Below, piece by piece: positions 5,576 through 6,193 of a stretch of DNA of 6,193 bases. The stretch comes from Streptosporangiaceae bacterium (lineage in GTDB: Bacteria > Actinomycetota > Actinomycetes > Streptosporangiales > Streptosporangiaceae), in the NCBI GenBank assembly GCA_030040415.1, contig JASHTT010000031.1, positions 1 to 6,193 on the forward strand, written 5' to 3'. Numbering within the stretch: position 1 is the stretch's first letter; each line of letters begins with the position of its first letter. The notes below the pieces were generated by a model, which was not told the origin of the DNA, made no database searches, and saw only the letters and a list, made by a program, of their open reading frames with translations. Made by a program: the position numbers and the translations under genes.

Positions 5576-6193
5576 CTAAACTGCCGCTTTGGCGGAGGCT
5601 GACGAGCCCGAAGCCCCGGACGGGCTGGGCGACGGACTGGCTGACTGTGACGGCGAGGACGACGGGCTCGCCGAAGGGCTCGGGCCGATGGAGGGACTCG
5701 AGAGCGGGGTCGGGACCGGTGTCGCTGACGCCGACGAGCCCGCGGTCTTCTTATGCTTCCTCGTGCTCGTCTTGTGGCTCGAGCCGCTGCCGTGGGTCCC
5801 GGTCTTGCCGGAGCCTCCGCCGAGTGGCGAGCCGCCAGGTGAGGGCTGTGTCGACGGGCTCTTGCTGGTGTGACCGGTGTTGGTCGACCCGCCGCTTCCG
5901 CCAGAGCTTGGCGATATGTTCTGCGAGACATCGATCGCCGCGTAGACCCCGGCAGCGATAACGAAGATCGCCATGCACATGACGACGACCGGCCGCAGCC
6001 AGCCGAACCGGCTCGGACGTCCGTGCCGGTTGGCCGGGCCGGGCAGGAATCGCTCTGCGGTCCGCCATCCCGCGACCGTCAGGCGGACGGCAGACGTGAC
6101 GATGCGCCGTGAGGCCGTTGCGAGGCGCCGACTCGTCGCGGCGACCCGGCGGCCAGTTTCCTGCGCATCCGCCGGGATGCGTACCGCCAGGTA
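5576..6193 (-). CDS. Single-pass membrane protein with Ser/Pro/Gly-rich C-terminal tail (partial; 5' end off right edge)
   Basis: The minus-strand frame is open from the right edge to TAG at 5576, 205 visible codons. The first about 70 residues are polar and Arg-rich (RRVAATSRRLATASRRIV, then GRPSRFGWLRP) and contain no canonical start, so the gene probably begins outside the window. A single hydrophobic segment follows (PVVVMCMAIFVIAAGVYAAI, ATG at 5980 falling inside it). The tail of about 120 residues is low in complexity: Gly/Ser/Thr (SPSSGGSGGSTNTGHTSKS), a basic patch (HKTSTRKHKKT), then Ser-Pro repeats (GPSPSASPSSSPSQSASPSP). The positive-inside rule puts the Arg-rich part in the cytoplasm and the tail outside, as a wall-spanning stalk. 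Architecturally similar tails occur on actinobacterial Ser/Thr kinases and other membrane-anchored proteins, but no catalytic domain is visible. Starting at ATG 5980 would give 134 residues with no n-region and no ribosome site. Function is unknown. Confidence 0.6.
   Translation of the reverse strand, partial: YLAVRIPADAQETGRRVAATSRRLATASRRIVTSAVRLTVAGWRTAERFLPGPANRHGRPSRFGWLRPVVVMCMAIFVIAAGVYAAIDVSQNISPSSGGSGGSTNTGHTSKSPSTQPSPGGSPLGGGSGKTGTHGSGSSHKTSTRKHKKTAGSSASATPVPTPLSSPSIGPSPSASPSSSPSQSASPSPSPSGASGSSASAKAAV

Noticed and set aside
5553..5600. Terminator between the convergent rsmE and the minus-strand gene
   Set aside because: Only 4-5-bp stems (for example ccgc/gcgg around 5557-5571 and 5584-5594) can be drawn; too weak to call.
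4973..5931. Alternative-frame ORFs in and after rsmE (4973-5602 plus, 5398-5931 minus, 5589-5873 plus)
   Set aside because: They are shadows of rsmE and of the Ser/Pro-rich minus-strand gene; the acidic Gly/Asp-rich plus ORF at 5589 is the antisense of Ser/Pro codons.

Overview
The window is GC-rich DNA from an actinobacterium. The evidence is very high third-position GC, GTG and possibly CTG start codons, and the gene order hrcA-dnaJ2-rsmE, which is typical of Streptomyces and its relatives. The secreted Gly-rich beta-helix proteins and a Ser/Pro-rich membrane-anchored protein also suit a soil actinomycete, perhaps of the Streptosporangiales or a nearby order. That placement is inference; nothing in the sequence fixes a genus.

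The layout has three parts. (1) Positions 1-1846 hold surface-protein DNA on the minus strand. A secreted Gly-rich beta-helix-type protein starts at 702 and runs off the left edge. Beyond a roughly 400-nt non-coding gap with two strong hairpins (961-1013 and 1056-1082) lies the C-terminal remnant of a second protein of the same kind (1104 to about 1813). The remnant has a C-terminal Ig-like domain, no usable start codon and a net one-base frameshift near 1694-1697, so it looks like a decayed tandem paralogue. (2) Positions 1815-2465 (minus) encode a membrane-anchored YdcF/DUF218-like protein. It is divergent from hrcA across a 166-nt intergenic region that contains a perfect 26-nt palindrome and a CIRCE operator. 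(3) Positions 2632-5555 (plus) form the heat-shock operon. HrcA is the CIRCE-binding repressor, the next gene is a type I DnaJ co-chaperone, and the third is RsmE, the 16S rRNA m3U1498 methyltransferase. The right edge carries a convergent minus-strand gene (5576-6193, partial) for a single-pass membrane protein with an Arg-rich cytoplasmic side and a long Ser/Pro/Gly-rich outer tail.

Functionally, CIRCE just upstream of hrcA implies autoregulation of hrcA, dnaJ and probably rsmE. HrcA should be released from the operator on protein-folding stress, so co-chaperone and ribosome-modification genes are transcribed together. The surface-protein genes to the left and the membrane protein to the right are separately oriented and look like accessory neighbours. 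I do not see a clearly new multi-gene system. The points most worth checking are the apparent CTG start of rsmE, the 26-nt palindrome in the divergent promoter region, the degraded tandem beta-helix gene, and the long inverted repeat at 961-1013.
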